64,000 bases of DNA from Vogesella sp. XCS3 (GTDB taxonomy: Bacteria; Pseudomonadota; Gammaproteobacteria; Burkholderiales; Chromobacteriaceae), in the NCBI RefSeq assembly GCF_020616155.1, contig NZ_CP085530.1, forward strand, positions 2,137,501 through 2,201,500, in the 5' to 3' direction. The position numbers and the translations under genes were made by a program. Positions 36,072 through 45,801 of this stretch are shown here, piece by piece; within the stretch, counting starts at the first letter, position 1; every line of letters begins with the position of its first letter. The notes below the pieces were generated by a model. It did no database searches, was not told the DNA's origin, and saw only the letters and a program-made list of their open reading frames with translations.

Positions 36072-37085
36072 ATGTTTAAACCTATTATATCGCTACTCCT
36101 CGCCCTTGGCCTGTCCGCTCCGGCCAGCGCCGACACACTGGCACTGCGTGAGGACGCACCGCAACGCTATGTGGTCAAAAAAGGCGATACCTTGTGGGAC
36201 ATTTCGGCCAGATACCTGAAGTCCCCGTGGAAGTGGCCACAGCTCTGGCGCCTGAACCGCGAGGAGATCAAGAACCCGCATCTGATCTACCCCGGCGAGA
36301 CGCTGGTATTGGACATGATAGACGGCGAACCGGTTCTGCGCCGCGAAGGCAGCCGGGTAGTCAAGCTATCGCCCCAGATCCGCACCGAGCAGCTGGACGC
36401 GGCAATCAGCACGATCCCGGCCAAAATGATCGAGCCCTTCCTGAAGCGCCCGCTGCTGCTGGACGACTTGTCCAGCTATGACAGTGCACCGCGCATCATT
36501 GCCGGCCAGGACAACCGGGTGATCCTGTCCACCACCGATGTGGCCTACGGCCAGGGTCTGGATGCTGGCGGTACGTGGCAAGCCTACCGGCTGGGCCGCA
36601 CCATTACCGACCCGGACACCAAAGAAGTGCTGGGCCACGAAGTCACCTACGGTGGCGAGCTCACGGTCAGCAAGCTGGACACCATCAGCACGCTGAAAGT
36701 AGGCAAAGTGGCCGAAGAAGTACTGGTAGGTGACCGCCTGATGAAAACCAGCCAGTTCACCGTGATGCAGTACGCCCCGCACCAGGCCCCGGCCACGCTG
36801 GAAGGCCGTGTGGTGAGCGCCTACAACGGCGTGAACGAAATCGGCCAGAATTACAATGTAATGATCAACCGCGGCCTGCGCGACGGGGTGGAAATCGGCC
36901 ACGTATTCGGCATCTACCGCGCACCACGCACCGTGCAGATTGCGCCCAAGCAGCACGCGGTACTGCCTACCCAGCAAGTTGGCCGCCTGATCGTTTACCG
37001 CGTCTTCAACAAAGCCTCGTACGCGCTGGTTGTGGATGCCAGCCAGCCGGTGATCGTAGGCGACCGCATCGCGCAGCCGGAATGA
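36072..37085 (+). CDS. Secreted LysM-domain protein
   Basis: A 337-residue exported protein with a Sec signal peptide (MFKPIISLLLALGLSAPASA) and one LysM peptidoglycan-binding domain near the N-terminus (RYVVKKGDTLWDISARYLKS, LIYPGETLVLDM). The remaining 250 residues form a conserved region of unknown function. The start is uncertain: a GTG nine codons upstream (36045) is also possible. Its stop overlaps dprA by four bases (ATGA), the usual arrangement upstream of dprA in betaproteobacteria. Confidence 0.85.
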   Translation: MFKPIISLLLALGLSAPASADTLALREDAPQRYVVKKGDTLWDISARYLKSPWKWPQLWRLNREEIKNPHLIYPGETLVLDMIDGEPVLRREGSRVVKLSPQIRTEQLDAAISTIPAKMIEPFLKRPLLLDDLSSYDSAPRIIAGQDNRVILSTTDVAYGQGLDAGGTWQAYRLGRTITDPDTKEVLGHEVTYGGELTVSKLDTISTLKVGKVAEEVLVGDRLMKTSQFTVMQYAPHQAPATLEGRVVSAYNGVNEIGQNYNVMINRGLRDGVEIGHVFGIYRAPRTVQIAPKQHAVLPTQQVGRLIVYRVFNKASYALVVDASQPVIVGDRIAQPE

Positions 37086-38173
37086 GCTATAACTTGCAAG
37101 ACTGGGCCACGCTGGCGCTATCCCCCGGCATCGGCCCGCAGCGCTTTTTGCAGCTACTGCAGCGCTTTGGCAGCGCCACCGCCGCACTGGCTGCCAGTCG
37201 CAGCCAGCTGGCAGGCCTGCTGGAAGGCGATGCACTGGACGCGCTGGGCGGCGACATCGCCCGCCAGAGCGCTGCCGATGCCCTGGCCTGGGCACAGCAG
37301 CCCGGCTGCAGCCTGCTCACCCTGAACGACGCCGACTACCCCTGCCAGCTGGCCGAAGCCGGCGCCGCCCCGCCACTGCTGTTTGCCCGCGGCCAACGTG
37401 CACTGCTCGCCACGCCCATGCTGGCCATCGTCGGCAGCCGCAATGCCACCCCGCAGGGCGAAGATAACGCACGCACCTTTGCCAAAAGGTTGGCCGCACA
37501 GGGCTACACCATCGTCAGCGGCCTGGCCGGTGGCATCGACGCGGCCGCCCACGAAGGCGCGCTGGCGGCCGGTGGAGGCACCATCGCCATCATCGGCACC
37601 GGCATAGACCGCGTTTACCCGGCCAGCAACCGCAAGCTGGCGCACCAGATCGCCGAGCAAGGCCTGATCTTGTCCGAGTTCGCACTGGGTATGGGCCCGC
37701 TGGCGCAACACTTTCCACGCCGTAACCGCATCATTGCCGGCCTGTGCCGTGGTTGTTTGGTGGTAGAAGCCACACTACAAAGTGGCTCGCTGATTACCGC
37801 CCGCCTGTCGCTGGAAGCCGGGCGTGAAGTGATGGCCATACCGGGCTCCATCCTGAACCCGCAAGCACGCGGCTGCCACCGCCTGATCAAGGACGGCGCA
37901 CGGCTGGTAGAAACGGTAGACGACGTTCTGGACGAAATCGGCAAACCGTCGCTGCCACCACCCGACACCACGGCCGAGGCAGAACAAGGCACCACCCAAG
38001 GCAGCGATATTCTGCATGCCATGGGCTACGACCCGGTAGACGCCGACACTCTGGCTAGCCGGCTCGGGTTGACGGCAGGGGACGTTTACGCGATGCTTCT
38101 TGAGCTCGAACTACTGGGCCATGTCGACAGCATGCAAGGCGGGCGCTACCAGCGCCGTGCCGACGCCCACTAG
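37082..38173 (+). CDS. dprA: DNA-processing protein DprA
   Basis: A 363-residue DprA/Smf protein that loads RecA onto incoming single-stranded DNA during natural transformation. A SAM-like N-terminal domain (LALSPGIGPQRFLQLLQRFG) precedes the Rossmann-like core: MLAIVGSRNATPQGEDNART, YTIVSGLAGGIDAAAHEGAL, ILSEFALGMGPLAQHFPRRN and MAIPGSILNPQARGCHRLIK. A C-terminal winged-helix domain (ILHAMGYDPVDADTLASRLG) ends it. It carries a copy of the 10-mer repeat at 37489, which matters because that repeat is a candidate uptake sequence. Overlaps the LysM gene by four bases. Confidence 0.94.
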   Translation: MSYNLQDWATLALSPGIGPQRFLQLLQRFGSATAALAASRSQLAGLLEGDALDALGGDIARQSAADALAWAQQPGCSLLTLNDADYPCQLAEAGAAPPLLFARGQRALLATPMLAIVGSRNATPQGEDNARTFAKRLAAQGYTIVSGLAGGIDAAAHEGALAAGGGTIAIIGTGIDRVYPASNRKLAHQIAEQGLILSEFALGMGPLAQHFPRRNRIIAGLCRGCLVVEATLQSGSLITARLSLEAGREVMAIPGSILNPQARGCHRLIKDGARLVETVDDVLDEIGKPSLPPPDTTAEAEQGTTQGSDILHAMGYDPVDADTLASRLGLTAGDVYAMLLELELLGHVDSMQGGRYQRRADAH

Positions 38174-38203
38174 CCAACCCATACAAGTGACTGATTCCTA
38201 TAG

Positions 38204-38662
38204 ATGTTTGACGTTCTCGCCTTTTTGCTAGAAGAATTCAATGACCCCGATCATTGCCCTGCCCGTGATGATCTGGGGCGCCAGCTAGCCGCAGCCGGTT
38301 TCGAAAATGAAGAAATCAGCGATGCCCTGGACTGGCTTGACGGCCTGAACGAGCTCAATGAAGGTGCCTATCTGGGTGCCAATGACGGCAGTGGCATGCG
38401 TATTTTTCATGACTATGAAATCTCGCGCCTGCCCAGCGATGTACGCGGCCTGATTGTTTTCCTGGAACACAACGGCGCCCTGTCACCGGCCCAGCGCGAG
38501 ATGCTGATCGACCGCCTGCTGGTGATGCCGGACGACGAAATTACCCTGCCAACAGCCAAGCTGGCCGCGCTGATGGTACTGTGGGCACAACGCGCAGAAC
38601 TGCCGGTGCTGGTAGGCGAAGACCTGCTCAGCGCCCTGCACGGCGAACCCACCATGCAATAA
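38204..38662 (+). CDS. smg: Smg/DUF494 family protein
   Basis: A 152-residue acidic protein of the Smg (DUF494) family: MFDVLAFLLEEFNDPDHCPA, then ISDALDWLDGLNELNEGA and LIDRLLVMPDDEITLPTAKL. Function unknown; its position between dprA and topA is conserved in many beta- and gammaproteobacteria. A repeat copy and a terminator follow it. Confidence 0.9.
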   Translation: MFDVLAFLLEEFNDPDHCPARDDLGRQLAAAGFENEEISDALDWLDGLNELNEGAYLGANDGSGMRIFHDYEISRLPSDVRGLIVFLEHNGALSPAQREMLIDRLLVMPDDEITLPTAKLAALMVLWAQRAELPVLVGEDLLSALHGEPTMQ

Positions 38663-38684
38663 GCACGCACTGCGCGCCATCAAG

Positions 38685-38694
38685 GTTGGCCGCA
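38685..38694 (-). repeat. Intergenic copy of the 10-mer
   Basis: Between smg and its terminator; in the extended form with CTT after AAC when read on the minus strand. Confidence 0.85.
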
Positions 38695-38708
38695 GTGTCA
38701 GGATTCGA

Positions 38709-38740
38709 CAAGAGCGCAAAACCTTGCGCTCTTGTTTTGT
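38709..38740 (+). terminator. Terminator of the LysM-dprA-smg operon
   Basis: CAAGAGCGCAA, loop AACC, TTGCGCTCTTG, then TTTTGTTT. It separates smg from topA, which needs its own promoter in the remaining 55 bases. Confidence 0.85.
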
Positions 38741-38796
38741 TTGATGAATACACAATATGTCGCGCCCCATGGCGTGCTACTGAAAACAAAGCAGAC

Positions 38797-41091
38797 ATGC
38801 CCTCCAGTCTCCTGATCGTCGAATCGCCCTCCAAGGCGAAAACGCTGAAAAAATATCTGGGCCCGGACTTTGAAGTCCTGGCTTCCTATGGCCACGTGCG
38901 CGACCTGGTGCCGAAAAACGGTGCTGTGGACCCGGAAAAAGACTTCGCCATGAAGTACCAGCTGATTGCGCGCAACAGCAAACACGTGGACGCCATCGTC
39001 GAAGCCGTGAACAAGGTAGACCACGTCTACCTGGCAACGGATCCGGACCGCGAAGGCGAAGCCATTTCCTGGCACCTGGTGGAAATCCTCAACAAGAAAA
39101 AGCTGTTGAAGGATAAAACCGCCCAGCGCGTGGTGTTCCACGAAATCACCAAAAACGCCGTGCTGGAAGCCATCGCCAATCCGCGCGCGATTGCGCAGGA
39201 TCTGGTAGACGCCCAGCAGGCCCGCCGCGCGCTGGACTACCTCGTAGGCTTCAACCTGTCGCCGCTGCTGTGGAAGAAAATCCGCCGCGGCCTGTCGGCT
39301 GGCCGCGTACAAAGCCCGGCGCTGCGCCTGATCTGCGAACGCGAAAACGAGATCAAGGCCTTTGTGGAGCAGGAGTACTGGACAGTCCACCTGGACAGCC
39401 ACAAGAGCCGTACCAAATTCAGCGCCAAACTCACGCAGTTTGCCGGCAAAAAGCTGGAACAGTTCGACGTACCCAACGAAGCGGAACAAAGCCGCATCCT
39501 GGGCCTGCTGGCCGGCCATGCGGCCAACGTCACCAGCATCGAAAAGAAAAAGAAATCGCGCAGCCCCGCCGCGCCGTTTACCACGTCTACCCTGCAGCAG
39601 GAGGCCGTGCGCAAGCTGGGCATGACCACCGACCGCACCATGCGTACCGCGCAACAGCTGTACGAAGGTATCGATATCGGCCAGGGTACCGTGGGCCTGA
39701 TTACCTACATGCGTACCGACTCGGTGGCGCTGGCCAATGAAGCTGTAGAAGAAATCCGTGGCTATATTGCCGAGCGTTTTGACGCGGAGCACCTGCCCAA
39801 AAACGCCGTCAGCTACAAGAACAAGTCCAAGAATGCCCAGGAAGCGCACGAGGCCATCCGCCCGACGTCCATCCTGCGCACGCCGGAATCGGTGAAGCCG
39901 TTCCTGACTACCGACCAGTTCAAGCTGTACGACATGGTATGGAAGCGCACACTGGCCTGCCAGATGGCCCCGGCACGCTTTGACACCACCAGTATCGATA
40001 TTGCCGTAGGCGACGGCATCTTCCGCGCCAGCGGCCAGGTGCAGGTGTTTGCCGGCTTCCTGTCCGTGTACGAAGAAGACGTAGACGACGCCGAAGACGA
40101 AGAAAACGCCAAGCTGCCGCTGCTGACCGAGGGCGAAACCCTGCCGGTAGACAAGCTGTATGGCGACCAGCACTTTACCCAGCCACCGCCACGCTTCTCG
40201 GAAGCCAGCTTGGTAAAAGCGCTGGAAGAGTTCGGCATCGGCCGCCCGTCTACCTACGCCAGCATCATCTCCACGCTGAAAGACCGCGAATACGTCATTA
40301 TCGACAAAAAGCGCTTCTTCCCTACCGATACCGGCGACATCGTCAACAAGTTCCTGACCGAGCACTTTGCCCAGTACGTGGACTATAACTTCACCGCCAA
40401 GCTGGAAAACCAGCTGGATGAAATTGCCAGCGGCAGCCGCCAGTGGGTACCGGTGATGGACAGCTTCTGGAAAGGCTTTTCCAAGCAGATCACCGAAAAA
40501 GAAGGCATTTCGCGCGCAGAAGTCACCACCGAAAGCCTGGACGAAGCCTGCCCGAAATGCAGCAAGCCGCTGTCGATCAAGTTCGGCAAACGCGGCCGCT
40601 TCATTGCCTGCACCGGCTACCCCGACTGCGACTACACCCGCAACGTAGGTGAAACTGCCGAGCAAGCCGCGGCCGAAGCAGAAGCACCCACCGTCATTGA
40701 AGACCGCACCTGCCCGGAATGCGGTGGCGAGCTGCATATCAAAAAAGGGCGCTTCGGCAAATTCATCGGCTGCGCCAACTACCCGAAGTGCAAGCACATC
40801 GAGCCGCTGGAAAAACCGCGCGACACCGGCGTGCAGTGCCCGGAATGCAAAGCCGGCAGCCTGATCGAACGCAAGAGCCGCTACGGCAAGCTGTTCTACA
40901 GCTGCAACACCTACCCCAAGTGCAAGTACGCCACCTGGAACCCGCCGATTGCCGAGCCCTGCCCGAAATGCAACTGGCCTATCCTGACGCTGAAAACCAC
41001 CAAGCGTCGTGGCACCGAGAAAGTGTGCCCGCAGAAAGAATGCGGCCACGCCGAGCAGATCGCCCCGCCGGAAGGTAAGGCCGAAGCCTGA
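38797..41091 (+). CDS. topA: DNA topoisomerase I
   Basis: A 764-residue type IA topoisomerase that relaxes negative supercoils. The toprim domain shows LLIVESPSKAKTLKKYLG and YLATDPDREGEAISWHL; the catalytic Tyr is Tyr304 in GLITYMRTDSV; AQEAHEAIRPTS follows. Four C-terminal zinc-ribbon modules are visible (CPKCSKPLSIKFGKRGRFIA, CPECGGELHIKKGRFGKFIG, CPECKAGSLIERKSRYGKLF and CPKCNWPILTLKTTKRRGTE), each with four Cys. I take the ATG at 38797 because the protein then begins at the conserved toprim N-terminus; the frame is open 72 codons further. A repeat copy (39519) encodes HAAN at 241-244. Confidence 0.95.
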   Translation: MPSSLLIVESPSKAKTLKKYLGPDFEVLASYGHVRDLVPKNGAVDPEKDFAMKYQLIARNSKHVDAIVEAVNKVDHVYLATDPDREGEAISWHLVEILNKKKLLKDKTAQRVVFHEITKNAVLEAIANPRAIAQDLVDAQQARRALDYLVGFNLSPLLWKKIRRGLSAGRVQSPALRLICERENEIKAFVEQEYWTVHLDSHKSRTKFSAKLTQFAGKKLEQFDVPNEAEQSRILGLLAGHAANVTSIEKKKKSRSPAAPFTTSTLQQEAVRKLGMTTDRTMRTAQQLYEGIDIGQGTVGLITYMRTDSVALANEAVEEIRGYIAERFDAEHLPKNAVSYKNKSKNAQEAHEAIRPTSILRTPESVKPFLTTDQFKLYDMVWKRTLACQMAPARFDTTSIDIAVGDGIFRASGQVQVFAGFLSVYEEDVDDAEDEENAKLPLLTEGETLPVDKLYGDQHFTQPPPRFSEASLVKALEEFGIGRPSTYASIISTLKDREYVIIDKKRFFPTDTGDIVNKFLTEHFAQYVDYNFTAKLENQLDEIASGSRQWVPVMDSFWKGFSKQITEKEGISRAEVTTESLDEACPKCSKPLSIKFGKRGRFIACTGYPDCDYTRNVGETAEQAAAEAEAPTVIEDRTCPECGGELHIKKGRFGKFIGCANYPKCKHIEPLEKPRDTGVQCPECKAGSLIERKSRYGKLFYSCNTYPKCKYATWNPPIAEPCPKCNWPILTLKTTKRRGTEKVCPQKECGHAEQIAPPEGKAEA

Positions 41092-41105
41092 TACTTTGCC
41101 ATGCG

Positions 41106-41132
41106 AAAGCCAGCCAAAAGGCTGGCTTTTTT
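41106..41132 (+). terminator. Terminator after topA
   Basis: AAAGCCAGCC, loop AAAA, GGCTGGCTTTTTT. Confidence 0.9.
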
Positions 41133-41370
41133 CATGCGCACGCAAACCACAATTCACGCCAAACACATGGCCTGGCAAACGATTTCACGCAGAAATCATG
41201 TCAGAAAGCCACTAAGCTTCTAACGCAGCCGCCCGCCTATGGCCAGCATGGCCACGCAAGCCGCCTCGTGTTTGCCAGACGGACAGCCCCACCGGGCCAT
41301 GCAGCGTGCCCCTGCGCTGCATGACATGGCAAACCGGCACCTCTGGCGAGGTGCGCCGCGGACTCTCGAC

Positions 41371-41745
41371 ATGAACAGCCAATTCTTCCTGAGCGGCAGC
41401 AGTGTGCTGACCGTGGTATTTGCCATGGGCGGCGCCTGGCCACTGCTGGCGCTGTCTTTTCTGGTGATGATGGTAGGCATCTGGCTGGCCGACCGCGAGC
41501 AGATCGCCGCGCAGGCACCCGAGACCCTTGCCATGTTTGTACAAGACGAGCGCCCGCTGCTACCGCTGGATTACTTTCAGGGTGAGCAACTGCTGTGGTA
41601 CCAGGCCGGCACCCCGGTCTACCGCATCCTGCAAGCACAGGACACCACCTGGGAGCTGGTCGGCAATGAAGGAGAAGTGCCATTCGAAAACGGCATGATC
41701 AGGGTTGTACCGGGGCTACTATACCGGCAACGCCCCGACAGCTGA
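41371..41745 (+). CDS. Small membrane protein of unknown function
   Basis: A 124-residue protein with one or two hydrophobic segments near the N-terminus (SVLTVVFAMGGAWPLLALSF, then LVMMVGIWLA) and a soluble C-terminal part (LDYFQGEQLLWYQAGTPVYR, EVPFENGMIRVVPGLLY). I do not recognise it. The ATG at 41371 lacks a strong ribosome site; earlier in-frame starts exist. Codon usage resembles the neighbouring genes, which is the main reason to call it real. Facing dgkA across 71 bases. Confidence 0.5.
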   Translation: MNSQFFLSGSSVLTVVFAMGGAWPLLALSFLVMMVGIWLADREQIAAQAPETLAMFVQDERPLLPLDYFQGEQLLWYQAGTPVYRILQAQDTTWELVGNEGEVPFENGMIRVVPGLLYRQRPDS

Positions 41746-41816
41746 CCCGGATGGCAAGCCGCCACCAGCTGGCAACCGCCCCATGCTGGCTGCGCTGCCA
41801 CTGATCGGGCTGCCAA

Positions 41817-42200
41817 TCAGCCAAACAACACCAGCCCCCACACCAGGCCCAGATTGATCAGGCCCAGCAACTGGGCCGCGCTGCCCATATCCTTGGCCCG
41901 CTTGGCCAGCGGGTGTCGTTCCAGCGAGGTGTGATCCACCGCCGCCTCAATAGCCGAATTGAACAGCTCGATGATGAGCGTAGCCAGCGAGCTGGCGACC
42001 AGCAGCGCCCGCGCCAAGGGCGTGGCAGGCACCACAAACAGCGCCAGTGGCACCAGTACGATGGCCAGCAGGGTTAGCTGCCGGAAGGCATCTTCGTGAC
42101 GGTAGGCCGCACGCAAGCCGTCCAGCGAGTAGCCAAAGGCATTGATCAGGCGTTTTACGCCGGTTTTACCCTTGAACGGGCTTTCCTGATGCGAACTCAT
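41817..42200 (-). CDS. dgkA: Diacylglycerol kinase
   Basis: A 127-residue integral membrane kinase with three hydrophobic helices. INAFGYSLDGLRAAYRHEDA and LIIELFNSAIEAAVDHTSLE, containing the catalytic Glu and the NSAIE motif, are diagnostic. It phosphorylates diacylglycerol (or undecaprenol) at the inner membrane. The ATG at 42200 with AGGAAC upstream is chosen; it overlaps the apbE stop by four bases. Confidence 0.93.
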   Translation of the reverse strand: MSSHQESPFKGKTGVKRLINAFGYSLDGLRAAYRHEDAFRQLTLLAIVLVPLALFVVPATPLARALLVASSLATLIIELFNSAIEAAVDHTSLERHPLAKRAKDMGSAAQLLGLINLGLVWGLVLFG

Positions 42201-43261
42201 GGTGTTCCTGTGAGGTGAAGTCGGGTTGGCCGCAGCGGCCACTGCAGCCGTTTATCCAGCGCTGGCGGCAGCCAGGCCTCGCCGCGTGAATCGATCAACA
42301 GCCAGCCTGCCAGGCCAAAACGGCGGGCGTAGCCAGCTGCCGCTTGTGCCCCGGCAAAGTACAGCGGCTTGGACGCCACGTCGGATAGCAAGCCGGCGTG
42401 CGGCCCAGGGCGGCTGAACACGGACACGGATTGTACGTGACAGCGGCTTTGTGCGTCGCGCGGGTCGATCAGGTGGCAATAACGCCGGCCGTTCAGCGCA
42501 AAAAAACGCTGATAGTCACCCGAGGTACCGACAGCCTCGCCATCGGCCAGCGCCAGCGTCGCCATGGCGTCGGCCTGGCGCGGGTGACGCACGCCTACCT
42601 GCCACGGCTCGCCACCGGGTTTGCTACCCAGCGCGATAATATTGCCACCGATATTTAACAACGCCGAGCTGATGCCTGCCTTAAGCAAGCGCGCCCGGCT
42701 GCGGTCTAGCGCCCAGCCTTTTGCCATACCGCCAAAATCCAGCTGCACGGCCGGATTACGGCTAAGCCAGCGGCCGTCCGGCTGGCGCAGCAAGTCGGCC
42801 ATGCGTGGCTGCGCGGCGGCCAGATCGGACAACACCTGCGCAGCAGGCAAACGCGCGGCGTACTGCTCGGCATGAAAGCCCCAGGCCGCCACCATGGCGC
42901 CAATTGCCGGCGAGAACAAACCATCGCTTTGTTGTTCCAGCTGCTGGCCTAGCGTAATGAGCTCGGCCAGCTCGGCCGACGCGCGAAAGGGTTCGCCGGC
43001 AGCGATGGCCTGGTTAGCCGCATAAACCTCCCCTGCCGGCTGCCAGGCGTGCAGCCGCTGGTGCAGCTGGTCCAGATCCCCCAACACCTGCGCTATGGCT
43101 GCCTGCGCCTTGCCACGATCGGCATCGTAGACGGTCAGCGCGACACGGGTGCCAAACACGAAGCTTTCTTGCTGCAGCGGCTCCGGCTGTACGCTGCAGG
43201 CGGCCAGCGCAGAAACGACAAAGGCGGCCGAAGCCGCCCGTAGCCAGTTACGTAGACGCAT
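42197..43261 (-). CDS. apbE: ApbE FAD:protein FMN transferase (lipoprotein)
   Basis: A 354-residue exported ApbE protein that attaches FMN covalently to target threonines in respiratory flavoproteins such as Nqr or Rnf. The signal peptide ends in a lipobox (VSALAAC, Cys about 22). Core motifs: VQLDFGGMAKGWALDRSRAR, ALLNIGGNIIALGSKPGGEP and SGDYQRFFALNGRRYCHLID. No flavoprotein target is encoded nearby. It overlaps gshB by one base (TGATG) and dgkA by four. Confidence 0.93.
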   Translation of the reverse strand: MRLRNWLRAASAAFVVSALAACSVQPEPLQQESFVFGTRVALTVYDADRGKAQAAIAQVLGDLDQLHQRLHAWQPAGEVYAANQAIAAGEPFRASAELAELITLGQQLEQQSDGLFSPAIGAMVAAWGFHAEQYAARLPAAQVLSDLAAAQPRMADLLRQPDGRWLSRNPAVQLDFGGMAKGWALDRSRARLLKAGISSALLNIGGNIIALGSKPGGEPWQVGVRHPRQADAMATLALADGEAVGTSGDYQRFFALNGRRYCHLIDPRDAQSRCHVQSVSVFSRPGPHAGLLSDVASKPLYFAGAQAAAGYARRFGLAGWLLIDSRGEAWLPPALDKRLQWPLRPTRLHLTGTP

Positions 43262-44214
43262 CAGGCTGTGTGGCCGGAGGCACGCTCCAGCGCATCGATG
43301 AACAATGCCGCCACGTTAATGCCCGCCTGATCCATGATCTCGCGGAAACATGTCGGGCTGGTGACATTGACCTCGGTCAGGTAGTTGCCAATCACGTCCA
43401 GGCCCGCCAGCAGGATACCGCGGCGTTTGAGCTCGGGGGCCAGCGCAGCCGCAATCTCGCGGTCGCGTTCGGTCAGCGGGCGGGCTTCGCCACGGCCACC
43501 GGCTGCCAGGTTGCCGCGTGTCTCGCCGCCCTGCGGGATACGCGCCAGGCAGTAGTCCACCGGCACGCCGTCAATCACCAACACGCGCTTGTCGCCCTCG
43601 CGGATCTCGGGGATATAGCGCTGCGCCATCACGGTTTGCGTGCCTTGGCAGCTGACGGTCTCAATAATCACGTTCAGGTTAGGGTCGTCCGGCGTCACGC
43701 GAAAAATACCGCTACCGCCCATGCCGTCCAGCGGCTTGAGAATGGCGTCCTGGTGCTGGCGCACAAAGCGCTTGAGCCGGTCCGGGCGCGAGGTCACCAT
43801 GGTCGGCGCTGTCTGCTCGGGGAAATTCAGGATCGCCAGCTTCTCGTTAAAGTCGCGTAGCGCCTGGCCTTTGTTGAAGACGCGCGCGCCTTCTGCCTCG
43901 GCCAGGGTCAGCAGCTGCGTGGCGTACAGATACTCCAGGTCAAACGGCGGGTCTTTACGCATTACCACCGCGCTGAAACCTTGTAGCGGCAGGCGCTGGC
44001 TATTGCCCTTCTTGAACCATTCTTTGCCCCCCTGGCCGGTAAACGTTACCGGGCGGGCTTCGGTCAGGATACGGCCACCCTCGACATACAGCTCACCCGC
44101 CTCGCAAAACCAGATGGCGTGGTTGCGCGCATGCGCTTCTTCCATCATGGCGTAGGTAGTGTCCTTGTGGATCTTGAAGCTTTCCAGCGGGTCGGCAATA
44201 AACAGTATTTGCAT
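43261..44214 (-). CDS. gshB: Glutathione synthase
   Basis: A 317-residue ATP-grasp enzyme adding glycine to gamma-glutamylcysteine. [20 protein letters not shown] and [20 protein letters not shown] match the proteobacterial GshB N-terminus; [16 protein letters not shown] is the ATP-grasp loop, and [20 protein letters not shown] the metal and substrate site. It follows gshA after 32 bases, the gap containing a single repeat copy. Confidence 0.95.
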   Translation of the reverse strand: MQILFIADPLESFKIHKDTTYAMMEEAHARNHAIWFCEAGELYVEGGRILTEARPVTFTGQGGKEWFKKGNSQRLPLQGFSAVVMRKDPPFDLEYLYATQLLTLAEAEGARVFNKGQALRDFNEKLAILNFPEQTAPTMVTSRPDRLKRFVRQHQDAILKPLDGMGGSGIFRVTPDDPNLNVIIETVSCQGTQTVMAQRYIPEIREGDKRVLVIDGVPVDYCLARIPQGGETRGNLAAGGRGEARPLTERDREIAAALAPELKRRGILLAGLDVIGNYLTEVNVTSPTCFREIMDQAGINVAALFIDALERASGHTA

Positions 44215-44228
44215 GTATTGGCTTCCAG

Positions 44229-44238
44229 GTTGGCCGCA
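44229..44238 (-). repeat. Intergenic copy of the 10-mer
   Basis: Occupies a third of the 32-base gshA-gshB gap, immediately upstream of the gshB ribosome site region. Confidence 0.85.
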
Positions 44239-44246
44239 GCGGGTGC

Positions 44247-45530
44247 TTACTCGGCGTCGGGGTCGGTGGCTTCCAGTTCGCGCGAGGCCGCCAGCAGCGC
44301 CAGGCGGGCTACCACGCCGTAAGCGTAGAAGCGGTTTGGCGGGGCATCGGGGCCGACTTTATGGTCTGGCAGGCAGGCCGTTTCAAACGACAGCGGCACA
44401 AAGTGCATGCCGGGGGCGTTCAGGTTTTCATCCACACCACGCCCGGTGTGCACGCGGTAGAAGCCGCCCACCACGTAGCGATCCATCATGTACACCACCG
44501 GCTCGGCCACGGCATCGTTGATGGATTCGAAGGTGTGCACGCCTTCCTGCACGATCACCTCGCTCACTTCCAGGCCTTCTTTTACCACCGACATCTTGTT
44601 GCGTGCCTTGCGGTTCAGGCCCACCACCTCTTCCGGTGATTTCACGCTCATCACGCCCATGCCGTAGGTACCGGCGTCGGCTTTTACGATGACATAAGGG
44701 TCGTGGGTAATGCCGTATTCGCGGTATTTGATGCGGATCTTGTCCAGCATCTGCGCCACGTGCTCGGCCAGCGCATCCTCACCCTGACGAGTGTGGAAAT
44801 CCAGCCCGCCTGCCGCGCTGAAGTACGGGTTGATCAGCCAGGGGTCGATGGAGATCAGCTGGGCAAAATCATTGGCGACCTGGTCGTAAGCGGCAAAGTG
44901 GTTGGTTTTGCGACGTACAGCCCAGCCAGCGTGCAAAGGCGGCATCAGGTTCTGTTCGATGCCTGCCAGTACGTCGGGCAGGCCGGCAGACAAATCGTTA
45001 TTCAGCAGCACGATACACGGGCTGAAACCGTCGGCCAGCACCACGCGGTTACCACGGCGTTGCAGCGGCTCGACCGTCACCACGGCACCGTTGGCCGCAG
45101 TCAGCGCGGTAGGCTCGGTGATTTCCGGGTTCAGCGTACCCAGGCGCACCTTCAGGCCGGCTTGCTCGAAAATATGCACCAGCGCGGCCACGTTCTGCAG
45201 ATAGAAGGTATTGCGGGTGTGGTTTTCCGGAATCAGCAAAATGCTCTTGGCTTTGGGGCACACGCGGTCTACCGCGCTTTGTGCCGCCTGCACAGCCAAG
45301 GGCAGAAAATCGGGGTTCAGGTTGTTATGGCCACCCGGGTACAGGTTCATGTCGACCGGTGCCAGTTTGAAACCGCTATTGCGCAGGTCTACCGAGCCAT
45401 AGAACGGCGCAGCGTGGTTGTGCCACTGGCTGCGGAACCAGTGCTCGATATGCGGCTGGGCCGTCAGGATGCGGCTTTCCAGCTCCAACAAAGGGCCGGT
45501 CAGAGCGGTGGTCAAATGCGGTACGGTCAT
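44247..45530 (-). CDS. gshA: Glutamate-cysteine ligase (proteobacterial type)
   Basis: A 427-residue enzyme of the second, non-E. coli type of glutamate-cysteine ligase found in betaproteobacteria and some gammas. Visible blocks: [60 protein letters not shown] and [20 protein letters not shown]. It makes gamma-glutamylcysteine, the rate-limiting step of glutathione synthesis, and heads the gshA-gshB-apbE-dgkA operon. The only annotated promoter space is the 270-base gap upstream. Confidence 0.92.
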   Translation of the reverse strand: MTVPHLTTALTGPLLELESRILTAQPHIEHWFRSQWHNHAAPFYGSVDLRNSGFKLAPVDMNLYPGGHNNLNPDFLPLAVQAAQSAVDRVCPKAKSILLIPENHTRNTFYLQNVAALVHIFEQAGLKVRLGTLNPEITEPTALTAANGAVVTVEPLQRRGNRVVLADGFSPCIVLLNNDLSAGLPDVLAGIEQNLMPPLHAGWAVRRKTNHFAAYDQVANDFAQLISIDPWLINPYFSAAGGLDFHTRQGEDALAEHVAQMLDKIRIKYREYGITHDPYVIVKADAGTYGMGVMSVKSPEEVVGLNRKARNKMSVVKEGLEVSEVIVQEGVHTFESINDAVAEPVVYMMDRYVVGGFYRVHTGRGVDENLNAPGMHFVPLSFETACLPDHKVGPDAPPNRFYAYGVVARLALLAASRELEATDPDAE

Positions 45531-45749
45531 GGTGCCCTTTCTGCGGGGAAAGCGGTAATGGGTGCATGGTGGGGCCGCTGCGCTGCTTATTCAACCCCGT
45601 TATCACTTTGTGACGCTTTGCTACAAAATGAAATCTTGCCGTGCTGAGCCGCACGCGCAGGCCAGGCATCGCCGACTTACGCACAAGCCTTTGATTTTAA
45701 AGCAGACTATCGTACATGGCGCGAGCAGACTACAGCATGAAAGCATAAA

Positions 45750-45770
45750 GCACGCCGTAGCGTGCCTTAT
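45750..45770 (-). terminator. Terminator after the PfkB kinase gene
   Basis: On the minus strand GCACGC, loop TACG, GCGTGC, then TTTATGCTTT, 32 bases past the stop codon. Confidence 0.65.
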
Positions 45771-45801
45771 TGAACAGTGTGTAAAACACCCGGTTTTCTG
45801 C

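Noticed and set aside
38698..41178. An open frame of more than 800 codons antisense to topA
   Set aside because: It mirrors the topA frame in GC-rich DNA, lacks any domain or ribosome site, and topA itself has all conserved motifs.
41239..41370. A longer N-terminus for the small membrane protein
   Set aside because: The extra 44 residues look non-coding in composition and have no ribosome site; the start remains uncertain.
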